From Arachis hypogaea (lineage: Eukaryota > Streptophyta > Magnoliopsida > Fabales > Fabaceae): DNA of 64,000 bases. Both the position numbers and the translations under genes were made by a program. Below, in pieces: positions 52,907-62,414 of the stretch. The notes under the pieces are model-generated. The model made no database searches, was not told the origin of the DNA, and saw only the letters and a program-made list of their open reading frames with translations. The stretch covers positions 42,778,137 to 42,842,136 of the forward strand of contig NC_092042.1 in assembly GCF_003086295.3 (NCBI RefSeq), written 5' to 3'. Position 1 is the first letter of the stretch; each line of letters begins with the position of its first letter.

Positions 52907-54587
52907 TACACGAAATCGTGAGTTCACACTTTTCTTACAACTCCGCACAGCTGACCAGCAAATGCACTGGGTCGTCCAAGTAATACCTTATGTAAGTAAG
53001 GGTCGATCCCACGGAGACTGTCGGCTTGAAGCAAGCTATGGTCGTCTTGTAAATCTCAGTCAGGCGGATTCAAATGGTTATGGGGTTTTGATAATTAAAA
53101 GATGAATAAAACAGAAAATAAGATAGAGATACTTATGTAATTCATTAGTGGGAATTTCAGATAAGCGTATGGAGATGCTTTATTCCTCATGAATCTCTAC
53201 TTTTCTACTGCCTTCATCCAGTCATGCGTACTCCCTTCCATGGCAAGCTGTATGTTGGGGGATCACCGTTGTCAATGGCAACCATCCGTCTTCTCAGTGA
53301 AAATGGTCCGGCTACGGGTTACGTAGGGCTAATCATCTGTTAGTTCTCGATCGTGTTGGAATAAGATCCATTGATCCTTTTGCGCACTGTCACTGCACCC
53401 AGCACTCGTGAGTTTGAAGCTCGTCACAGTCATCCCATCCCAGATCCTACTCGGAATACCACAGACAAGATTTAGACTTTTTGGATCTCAAGAATGCTAC
53501 CAATTGATTCTAGCTTATACCACGAAGACTCTGATCGCACGGAATGGAAGGCTCTGTTGTTAGGTGAGGCAACCATACATCATGAACCAGAAGGCCAAGA
53601 GATATGCATTCAAGCTTATTTTCAGGTAGAACGGAAGTGGTTGTCAGGCACGCGTTCATAAGTGAGAATGGTGATGAGTGTCACATGATCATCACATTCA
53701 TCATGTTGAAGTGAGAATGGATATCTTAGAACAAGAATAAGCTTGAATTGGATAGAAAATAGTAGTAATTGCATTAATTCATGAGGAACAGCAGAGCTCC
53801 ACACTTTAATCTATGATGTGTAGAAACTCCACCGTTGAAAATACATAAGAACAAGGTCTAGACATGGCCGAATGGCCATGCCTCGCAAATAACATGAAAC
53901 AATCGAAAAAGGGTTCAAAGACCTAATCCCAAGATCAAAGATGATTAAAAGATGAAAATACAATAGTAAAAGGTCCTATTTATAGTGAACTAGTAACCTA
54001 GGGTTTACAGAAATAAGTAAATGATGCAGAAATTCACTTCCGGGGCCCACTTGGTGTGTTCTTGGGCTGAGCATTGAAGCTTTCACGTACATAGGCTTCT
54101 CTTGGAGTTAAACGCCAGCTCTGGTGCCAGTTTAGGCGTTTAACTCCAGCTTTTATGCCAGTTCTGGCGTTTAACGCCAGAAAAGGGTCTCTGACCGGCG
54201 TTTTGACGCCAATTTGGGCCATCTAATCTTAGACAAAGTATAAACTATTATACATTGCTGGAAAGCCCAAGATGTCTAATTTCCAACGCAATTGAGAGCG
54301 CGCCAATTGGGCTTCTGTAGCTCCAGAAAACCCATTTTGAGTGCAGGGAGGTCAGAATCCAACAACATTTGTAGTCCTTTTTCAGTCTCTGAATCAGATT
54401 TTTGCTCAGGTCCCTCAATTTTAGCCAGAAAATATCTGAAATCATAGAAAAACATACAAACTCATAGTAAAGTCGAGAAATGTGATTTTAGCATAAAAAC
54501 TAATAATTATATACTAAAAACTAACTAAATCATACTAAAAACTACCTAAAAATAATGCCAAAAAGCGTATAAATTATCTGCTCATCA
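52907..54587 (-). repeat. E6 3' LTR with palindrome array
   Basis: About 1681 bp, sense start at 54587. Sense end is tacacgaaatcgtg at 52907 (TG tip mutated to TA). A palindrome array at 54103-54211 has units starting near 54103, 54133, 54165 and 54196 (30-32-nt steps). TATA-like TATAAATAG in minus sense at about 53978-53986. Confidence 0.85.
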
Positions 54588-55679
54588 CAACACCAAACTT
54601 AAATTGTTGCTTGTCCCCAAGCAACTAAAAAATAAATAGAATAAAAAGAAGAGAATATACAATGAATCTCACAATATCAATGAAACTTAGTCCTAATTAG
54701 ATGAGCGGGACTAGTAGCTTTTTGCTTCTGAACAGTTTTGGCATCTCACTTTATCCTTTGAAATTCAGAATGATTGGCATCTATAGGAACTCAGAATTTG
54801 GATAGTGTTATTGATTCTCCTAATTCAGTATGCTGATTTTTTAGTACAGCTACTTTATGAGTCTTGGCTGTGACCCTAAGCACTTTGTTTTCCAGTATTA
54901 CCACCGGATACATAAATCCACAAACACATAACTGGGTGAACCTTTTCAGATTGTGACTCAGCTTTGCTAAAGTCCCCAGTTAAAGGTGTACAGAGTTCTT
55001 AAGCACACTCTTTTGCTTTGGATCACGACTTTAACCACTCAGTCTCAAGCTTTTCACTTGGACCTTCATGACACAAGCACATGGTTAGGGACAGCTTGAT
55101 TTAGCCGCTTAGGCCAGGATTTTATTCCATTAGGCCCTCCTATCCATTAATGTTCAAAGCCTTGGATCCTTTTTACCCTTGCCTTTGGGTTTAAAGGGCT
55201 ATTGGCTTTTTCTACTTGCTTTTTCTTTTTCTTTCTTTTACTTTTTCGCCATTTTTTTTGCCACTTTTTCTTTTTTTCGCTGCTTTTTCTTGCTTCAAGA
55301 ATCAATTTCATAATTTTTCAGATTATCAATAATATTTCTCTTTTTTTTCATCATTCTTTCAAGAGCCAATAATTTTAACATTCATAAACTTCACTATAAA
55401 AAATATGCACTGTTCAAGCATTCATTCAAAAAACAAAAAGTATTGCCACCACATCAAAATAATTAAACTAATTTCAAGATAAAATTTGAAATTCATGTAC
55501 TTCTTGTTCTTTTATAATTAGGAACATTTTTCATTTAAGAAAGGTGAAGGATTCATGGAATTATTCATAGCTTTAAGACATAGACACTAGACACTAATGA
55601 ACATGTAATAAAGACACAAACATAGACAAACATAAAGCATAAAAATAAAAAAACAGAAAGATTAGAACAAAGAAATCAT
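54588..55679 (-). other. E6 3' noncoding region and PPT equivalent
   Basis: In minus sense it ends gttgcttggggacaagcaac (inverted repeat), aatttaagtttggtgttg, then the LTR. The rest is noncoding, with a T-rich tract (55210-55270). No gene seen. Confidence 0.65.
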
Positions 55680-56849
55680 AGAACGGGTCCACCTTAGTGA
55701 TGGCGGCTAGTTCTTCCTCTTGAAGATCCAATGGAATGCTTGAGCTCCTCTATGTCTCTTCCTTGCCTTTGTTGCTCTGCCCTCATGACTATTTGATCCT
55801 CTCTAATTTCATGGAGAATAATAGTGCTCTTGGTGCTCCATCCTTAGTTGCTCCATATTGGAACTCAAATCTTCCAAAGAGGTGTTGAGTTGCTCCCAAT
55901 AGTTGTGTAGAGGAAAATGCATCCCTTGAGGCATCTCAGGAATTTCTTAATGAGGGACTTCCTCATGCCCTTGTTGAAGTCCATGAGTGGGCTCTCTTAT
56001 TTGATCCATCCTCTTTTTAGTGATGGGCTTGTCCTCTTCAATCAGGATGTCTTTCTCTATGTCAATTCCAGCTAAATTGCATAGGTGACAGATGAGATGA
56101 GGGAAGGCTAACCTTGCTAAAGTGGAGGTTTTGTCAGCCACTTTGTAGACTTCTAGAGATATGACCTCATGAACTTATACTTCCTCTCCAATCATGATGC
56201 TATGGATCATGATAGCCTGAGCTACAATCACTTTGGATCGGTTGCTAGTAGGAATGATGGAGCGTTGGATGAATTCCAACCATCCTCTAGCCACGGGTTT
56301 AAGGTCATGCCTTCTCAATTGAACCGACTTGCCTTTAAAGTCTCTTTTCCACTGAGCTCCTTCTACACATATGTCCATGAGGACTTGGTCCAACCTTTGA
56401 TCAAAGGTGACCCTTCTAGTGTAGGGGCGTGCATCTCGTTGCATGATTGGCAAGTTGAATGCCAACCTTACATTTTCTGGACTGAAATCTAAGTATTTCC
56501 CTCGAACCATTGTAAGTCAATTCTTTGGGTTCGGGTTCACACTTTGATCATGGTTCTTGGTGATCCATTAATTAGCATAGAACTCTTGAACAATTAAGAT
56601 TCCGACTTGTTGAATGGGGTTGGTGAGAACTTCTCAACCTTTTTTTCGAATCTCATGTCAGATCTCCGAATACTCATTCCTTTTGAGCATGAAAGGGACC
56701 TCAGGGATCACCTTTTTCTTGGCCACAACTTCATAGAAATGGTCTTGATGGACCTTTGAGATGAATCTCTCCATCTCCCATGACTCGGAGGTGGAAGATA
56801 TTGCATTTCCTTTCCTCTTTCTAAAGGTTTCTCCGGCCTTAGGTGCCAT
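55680..56849 (-). pseudogene. E6 downstream ORF (Athila-type 'putative plant transposon protein'), with stops
   Basis: A single frame runs from MAPKAGETFRKRKGNAISST (56849) to about 55680. It is interrupted by several stops (first at 56658, then around 56510-56620, 56172 and 55944) but with no frameshift. Recognisable parts: RFISKVHQDHFYEVVAKKKV, VRGKYLDFSPENVRLAFNLP, DICVEGAQWKRDFKGKSVQL, RGWLEFIQRSIIPTSNRSKV, ADKTSTLARLAFPHLICHLC and a C-terminal coiled-coil-like LEDLSSNMEQLRMEHQEH. This is the same kind of protein as at 42494-43601 in R5, though clearly diverged. It has a basic N-terminus and no evident membrane segment. Its function is not known. It is kept in E6 although all polymerase domains are gone. 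Confidence 0.78.
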
Positions 56850-57294
56850 AAATGGTTATGGTGGAAACAGAAAATCAATGCTTTTTCCACACTAAACTTA
56901 AAAGGTTTGCTCGTCCTCGAGCAAAAGAAGAAAGAAGGGAGGAGAATAAGAAAAAAATGGAGGAGATAGAGATGTTTGAATGATTCGGCCAAGTGGGGAA
57001 AGAAGTGTTTATGATGTGTGAAAATAAAGGAGGGATGAGGGGTTTATATAGAAGTGGAAAGAGGGGTAGGGTTCGTGTATTAGGGTTGGGTTGGGGAGGG
57101 AAAGGATGTGAATTTGAATGTTGAGGTAGGTGGGGTTTTTGGGGAAGAGTGGATGGAGGTGATTGGTGAAGGGTATTTGGGGAAGAGTGTTATTGGAATG
57201 TCTGAAGAAGAGAGAAAGTAAGTTGAGGTAGTTGGGGATCCTATGGGGTCAATAGATCCTGAGGGGTCAAGGATTTCTCATTTCTACACCATTC
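56850..57294 (-). other. E6 spacer upstream of downstream ORF
   Basis: Noncoding, purine-rich in plus sense (gaggggtagggttcg-like). In the minus sense it is pyrimidine-rich, comparable to the C/T-rich spacers in R1 and R5 before their downstream ORFs. No gene seen. Confidence 0.55.
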
Positions 57295-57433
57295 TGGCAT
57301 GTATACGCCCTCTGAGTGCTAATCCTGGCGTTAAACGCCAGGTTGCTGCCCCTTTCTGGCATTTAATGCCATCTTTTCTTCCATTTCTAGCGTTTAATGC
57401 CAGCTTGGTGCCCTTTTATGGTGTTAAACGCCA
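57295..57433. repeat. E6 post-gag-pro palindrome array, exact 31-nt period (5 units)
   Basis: Units tggcatgtatacgccc, tggcgttaaacgcca, tggcatttaatgcca, tagcgtttaatgcca and tggtgttaaacgcca start at 57295, 57326, 57357, 57388 and 57419: four steps of exactly 31. Unit 3 keeps its symmetry through paired changes (GGCATTTAATGCC). Confidence 0.88.
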
Positions 57434-57573
57434 GTAAGCTCATCCTTCAGGGTGTGCTATTTTCAATGCTGTCTTTGATTTTTGTTTTGTTTTTGTGACT
57501 CCACATGATCATCATCCTAAAGAAAACATAAAATAACAATTGAAAATAGAAATTAAACATAGATAAGTTAAAA

Positions 57574-57589
57574 TTGGGCTGCCTCCTAA
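57574..57589 (-). other. E6 hairpin motif after gag-pro
   Basis: In minus sense ttaggaggcagcccaa, in the context ttaaagaagtgcttgttaggaggcagcccaa (position-equivalent to gttaaagaaaagtgctaggtgggagac...ccacc of family R). Stem partly decayed. Confidence 0.6.
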
Positions 57590-57638
57590 CAAGCACTTCT
57601 TTAATGTCAATAGCTTGACAGTGAGCTCTCATGGAGCC

Positions 57639-59684
57639 TCACAAATACTCAGAGCATGGTTGGGGCCTCCCAACACCAAACTTAGAATTTGAATGTGGGG
57701 GCTTTGGTTGACTCTGTATTGAGAGAAGCTTTTCATGCTTCTTTTCCATGTGTACAGAAGGGGATCCTTGAGCCTTAAACACAAGGTAGTCCTCATTCAC
57801 TTGAAGGACCAACTCTCCTCTGTCAACATCAATCACAGCTTTTGCTGTGGCTAGGAAGGGTCTGCCAAGGATGATGGATTCATCCTCATTCTTTCCAGTG
57901 TCTAGGATTATAAAGTTAGCAGGGATGTAAAGGCCTTCAACCTTTACCAAGACATCCTCTACAAGTCCATAAGCCTGTTTCTTTGATTTGTCTGCCATCT
58001 CTAGTGAGATTCTTGCAGCTTGTACCTCAAAGATTCCCAGTTTCTCTATTACAGAGAGTGGCATAAGGTTTATGCCTAATCCCAGGTCACACAGAGCCTT
58101 CTCAAAGGTCATGGTACCTATGGTGCAAGGTATTAAGAACCTTTCGGGATTCGGTTTCTTTTGAGGCATCTTCACCTGAGCCAAGGCATTTAGTTTATTA
58201 ATGAGCAATGGAGGTTCATCCTCCCAAGTCTTATTACCAAATAATTTGACATTCATCTTCATGATTGCTCCTAGATACTGAGCAATTTGCTCTTCAATAG
58301 TAACTTCATCTTCTTTAGAAGAAGAATATTCTTCAGAGCTCATGAATGGTAATAAAAAGTTTAGTGGAATCTCTATGGTCTCTATATGAGCCTCAGATTC
58401 CTTTGGTTCCTCAAGAGGGAACTCCCTAGTGGTCAGTGGACGTCCTATGAGGTCTTTCTCACTGGGAATCACTGCCTTTTCACTTTCTCCAAATTCGGCC
58501 ATGTTGGATATAGTTATGGCATTGCACTCTCTTTTTGGGTTCTCTTCTAGATTGCTTGGGAGAGTGCTAGGAGGAGTTTCAGTAACTCTTTTACTCAACT
58601 GATCCACTTGTGCCTCCAAATTTCTGATGGAGGACCTTGTTTTATTCATGAAACTGAGAGTAGTCTTAGATAGATCAGATACTATGGTTTCTAAGCCAGA
58701 ACGACTCTGCTCAGAGTTCTCTGTCTATTGCTGAGAAGATGATGGAAAAGGCTTGCTATTGCTAAACCTATTTCTTCCACCGTTATTGTTATTGAAGCCT
58801 TGTGGAGGCTTCTATTAATCCTTCCATTAGAAATTTAGGTGATTCCTCCATGAAGAATGGTAGGTGTTTCCATAGGGTTCTCCCATGTAATTCACCTCTT
58901 CCATTGCAGGATTCTCAGGGTCATAAGCTTCTCCTTCAGAGGAGGCTTCTTTAGCACTGCCGAATGCAGCTTGCAGAGTATCAATCTCAAGAACTCCTTT
59001 CTTCTTAGTTGTCCCATTGTTCACAGGATTTCTTTCAGAAGTGTACATGAACTGGTTATTTACAACCATTTCAATGAGTTCCTGGACTTCTGCAGGCATT
59101 TTCTTCAGATGAATAGATCCGCCTGTAGAATGGTCCAATGACATCTTGGATAACTCAGATAGACCATCATAGAGGATATCTATGATGCTCCATTCTGAAA
59201 GCATGTCAGAAGGACACCTTCTAATCAATTGCTTGTATCTTTCCCAAGCTTCATAGAGAGATTCACCTTCCTTCTGTTTGAAGGTTTGAACTTCCACTCT
59301 AAGCTTACTCATCTTTTGAGGTGGAAAGAATTTAGCTAAGAAGGCATTGACCAGCTTTTCCAATGGAAGTCCATGAAACTTGCAATTTTGTTGCATCAGA
59401 TAAACTAATTGAGGCTTAAGCTCAAAGTTGTTTACTCCAATAGCAGGAATAGAGATGCTTCTCCCATAGAAGTCGGGAGTAGGTGCAGTAAAGTCACCAA
59501 GTACGTTCCTTGCATTGTTGGCATTGTTGTTATTTTCGGCTGCCATCTCTTCTTCTTTTTCGAAAATTTCTGTCAGGTCCTCTCTAGAGAGTTGTGCTTT
59601 AGCTTCTCTTAACTTCCTCTTCAGAGTCCTTTCAGGTTCAGGATCAGCTTCAACAAGAATGCCTTTATCTTTGTTTTTACTCAT
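57639..59684 (-). pseudogene. gag-pro: E6 gag-protease, one frame with deletions and stops
   Basis: Starts MSKNKDKGILVEADPEPERT. An in-frame deletion of about 55 codons removes the first half of the capsid core (HGLPLE joined to KLVNAFLAKFF). A second removes most of the ILAQNK helix region. Four stops (three near 58805-58825, one near 58735) separate gag from the 336-codon protease part. That part has RSSIRNLEAQVDQLSKR, FLLPFMSSEEYSS, IPCTIGTMTFEKALCDLGLGINLMPLS (active site DLG, with LG replacing the usual AS) and DESIILGRPFLATAKAVIDV. The frame ends GVGRPQPCSEYL at 57639. No reverse transcriptase follows. The protease would process gag in trans or cis in an active relative. Confidence 0.85.
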
Positions 59685-60976
59685 ATGAAAGAGAAGAAAA
59701 CAAAGAAATTATGAAATCCTCTATGTCACAGTATAGAGATTCCCTAATGTGTCAGAGGAAAAGGAGAATAGAAGGATGAGGTAGAGAGAGGAATTCGAAC
59801 TTATAGAGAGGGAGGGGGTCTAAATTATTAAAGGAGGATAAGTGTTAGTGATTAAATAGAAAGAGATGGGAGAGAGAGAATTTTTGAAAAAAAATTTTGA
59901 AATAAAAAGATATTAGAAAAATAATTAGTTAATCAAAAAGAATTTTGAAAAAGAGGTTAGTGATTTTCGAAAATTGAGAAGTGAAAAAGTAGTTAGGTGG
60001 TTTTGAAAAAGATAAGAAGTAGTAAGTTTTGAGAAGATAAGAAGTTAGAAAAAGATTTTGAAATTAAAATTTGAAAAAGATATGATTTGGAAAAGGTTTG
60101 ATTGAAAAAGATATGTTTGAAAAGATATGATTGAAAAAGATTTGATTTTTAAAATTGATGACTTGACTAACAAGAAATTAAAAGATATGATTCTTAAATT
60201 GAAATATTGAACCTTTCTTAAAAAGAAAGTAACAAACTTAAAATTTTTTTGAATCACAACATTAATTATTAGCAAGGATTTTCAAAAATATTAAAAGAAA
60301 AATGAAAAAGATTTGATTTTGAAAATGATATGATTGATAAGAGAGGATATGTAAAAGATAAGATTTTGAAGAATTAGTTTTAAAACTTGAAATATTGAAA
60401 AAGATTTGAATTGAAAATAAAACTACCTCCTTGGTGTTATCCTGGCGTTAAATGCCCAGAATGGTATCCATTCTGGCGTTTAATGCCCACTTGGCTACCA
60501 CCATGGGCGTTAAACGCCCAGCCAGGTACCCTGGCTGGCGTTTAAACGCCAGAAATCCTTCCTTACTGGGTGTTTTGAATGCCCAACTTTTTCTCTGTGA
60601 TTCCTCTACTGTATGTTCTGAATCTTCAATTCTCTGTATTATTGACTTGAAAAGACATAATTTTGAATTTTTTTAATTTTTAATGATGAGAGAGAAAAAC
60701 AACAGAATGACAGCAAACATGAAAAACTAAGATCAAAACAAGGAATGCATGCAAGAATACTTTGAATGTCAAGATGAACACCAAGAACACTTTTTTAAAA
60801 ATTTTCAAGAAAAGAAAGACATGCAAGACACCAAACTTAGAAATTTTCATACTAGAGACACTAACAATTTGAGAATGCATATGAGAAACAACAAAAGACA
60901 TAAAACAAGAGAATTTAAAGATCGGACAAAGAAAATCATCAAGAACAACTTGAAGATCAATGAAGAACACAATGCA
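59685..60976 (-). other. E6 leader (5' UTR), cut by R6
   Basis: AT-rich leader with gaaaaagat repeats and one aagtttggtgtc tract (60837-60850, minus sense). The second tract and the primer site lie beyond R6. Palindrome array listed separately. No gene seen. Confidence 0.75.
60443..60585. repeat. E6 leader palindrome array, 31-nt period (5 units)
   Basis: Units start at 60443, 60474, 60504, 60536 and 60567: steps 31, 30, 32, 31, identical to E3 and E4. Units 1 and 2 both read GTTAAATGCC/GGCGTTTAATGCC. Spacers GAATGG-tat-CCATTC and GCCAGG-tac-CCTGGC are perfect inverted repeats. Confidence 0.88.
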
Positions 60977-62396
60977 TGAGTGACGTCAGGATTTTTGCCA
61001 GTAAAGAATGTCATAAAAACAGTCGCGTTGTAGATATAGTCTCTAAACTGACGAAAATCCGTTCGTACAAACGTTTTGGTTGTCACAAGTAACAAACCCC
61101 TTTTAAAATTGATAACCGAGTATTTAAACCTCGGGTCGTCTTCTCAAGGAATTGTAGGGAGGTATGTTCTTATTATTGGCTATGGAGATTGTAAATTGGG
61201 GGTTTTTAAAGTATGAGATAAAAAGCAACAATAGTAAATAGCAGAGGAAATAAAATAATAGTAATAAAAATAAACTCTTGGCAAGGTATTAAGAACTGGA
61301 GGTCCTATCCTGGTTATCCTTATCAATTGTGATGAGAATTGGATTCTTCCCGCACCTTATTAACCTCTAACTATGGAGGTAAGTTAAGTGGGAAAATTAA
61401 TTCCAATTTTCAATCAACAATGAGTTTGATAACTCAAGAGTTACCAATGTCTCAACCAAAGCCAAAAAGAAAATAGTAAATTTACTGAATAAAAATTGTC
61501 TTCAGATGGGAAGCAGTAATCATGTAAATAAAAGAAAGCAATCATGAATGGAAATACCTCAAATAAAATTAATTACGAAAATTATATGTAACATGAAAGA
61601 GTTCATAAATTAAATAAAAATAAAGAACCTGGGATTGAGAGTCACTCCTAAAACTAAGAGAAGTCCTAATCCTAAGAGAGAGAGAGGAGAGAACCTCTCT
61701 CTCTAAAACTACATCTAAAACATAAAAAGTGAATTATTAAAAGCCTCCACATGAATGGATGCATTCCCCCACTTTATAGGCTCTAATCTGTGTTCTCTGG
61801 GCCGAAAACTGAGTCAGAAACAGCCCAGAAATCACTTCCAGCACTTTTTGGTCCGTACAGGTCGCGGAAAAGTGACGCGGCCGCATGGCTCACGCGGCCG
61901 CGCGGGTTGCATTTCTGCCAGGTCACGCGTCCGCGTGACTCACGCGTTCGCATCGCCTGGCGTCGAAGCAGCTATGACAAATTATATTTGAAATCGAAGC
62001 CCCAGATGTTACCTTTCCAACGCAACTAGAACCGCGTCGTTTGGATCTCTGTAGCTAAAGTTATAGCCGTTTGAGTGCAGAGAGGTCAGGCTGGACAGCT
62101 TAGCAATTTCTCCAACTTCTTGCATTCCTTCCTCTTTTGCATGCTTTCTTCCCATCCTCTGAGCCATTCATGCCCTATAATCTCTGAAAACACTTAACAC
62201 ACATATCAAGGCATCTAATGGTAATAAGAGAGGATTAATAATAAGCAAATATAAGATCAAAGAAGCATGTTTTCAATCAAAACGCATAATTAGGAAGGAA
62301 ATATAAAACCATGCAAATAATATGAATAAGTCGGTAAAGAGTTAATAAAAACCACTCAATTGAGCATAAGATAAACCATAAATTAGTGGTTTATCA
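60977..62396 (-). repeat. R6 3' LTR
   Basis: About 1420 bp, sense start at 62396, with terminal inverted repeat GATAAACC...GGTTTATC. TATA element at 61772-61779 (minus). CpG palindromes in pairs 17 nt apart: acgcggccgcat/acgcggccgcgc at 61875 and 61892, acgcgtccgcgt/acgcgttcgcat at 61925 and 61942. Confidence 0.88.
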
Positions 62397-62414
62397 ACCT
62401 CCCCACACTTAAAC
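62397..62414 (-). promoter_or_regulatory. R6 polypurine tract
   Basis: In minus sense gtttaagtgtggggaggt directly precedes the LTR. Same tract as R1, R3 and R5. Confidence 0.87.

Larger units (their letters stand above)
52907..60976 (-). mobile_element. E6: pol-less family-E element with gag-pro and downstream ORF
   Basis: Minus-strand element: 3' LTR 52907-54587, 3' region, downstream ORF (56849-55680), spacer, palindrome array (57433-57295), hairpin (57589-57574), gag-pro (59684-57639) and leader with a second palindrome array. The leader is cut by R6 at 60977, so primer site and 5' LTR are outside the window. No reverse transcriptase, RNase H or integrase lies between protease and downstream ORF, where they would be expected. 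It is therefore non-autonomous by structure, apart from its stops. Confidence 0.85.
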
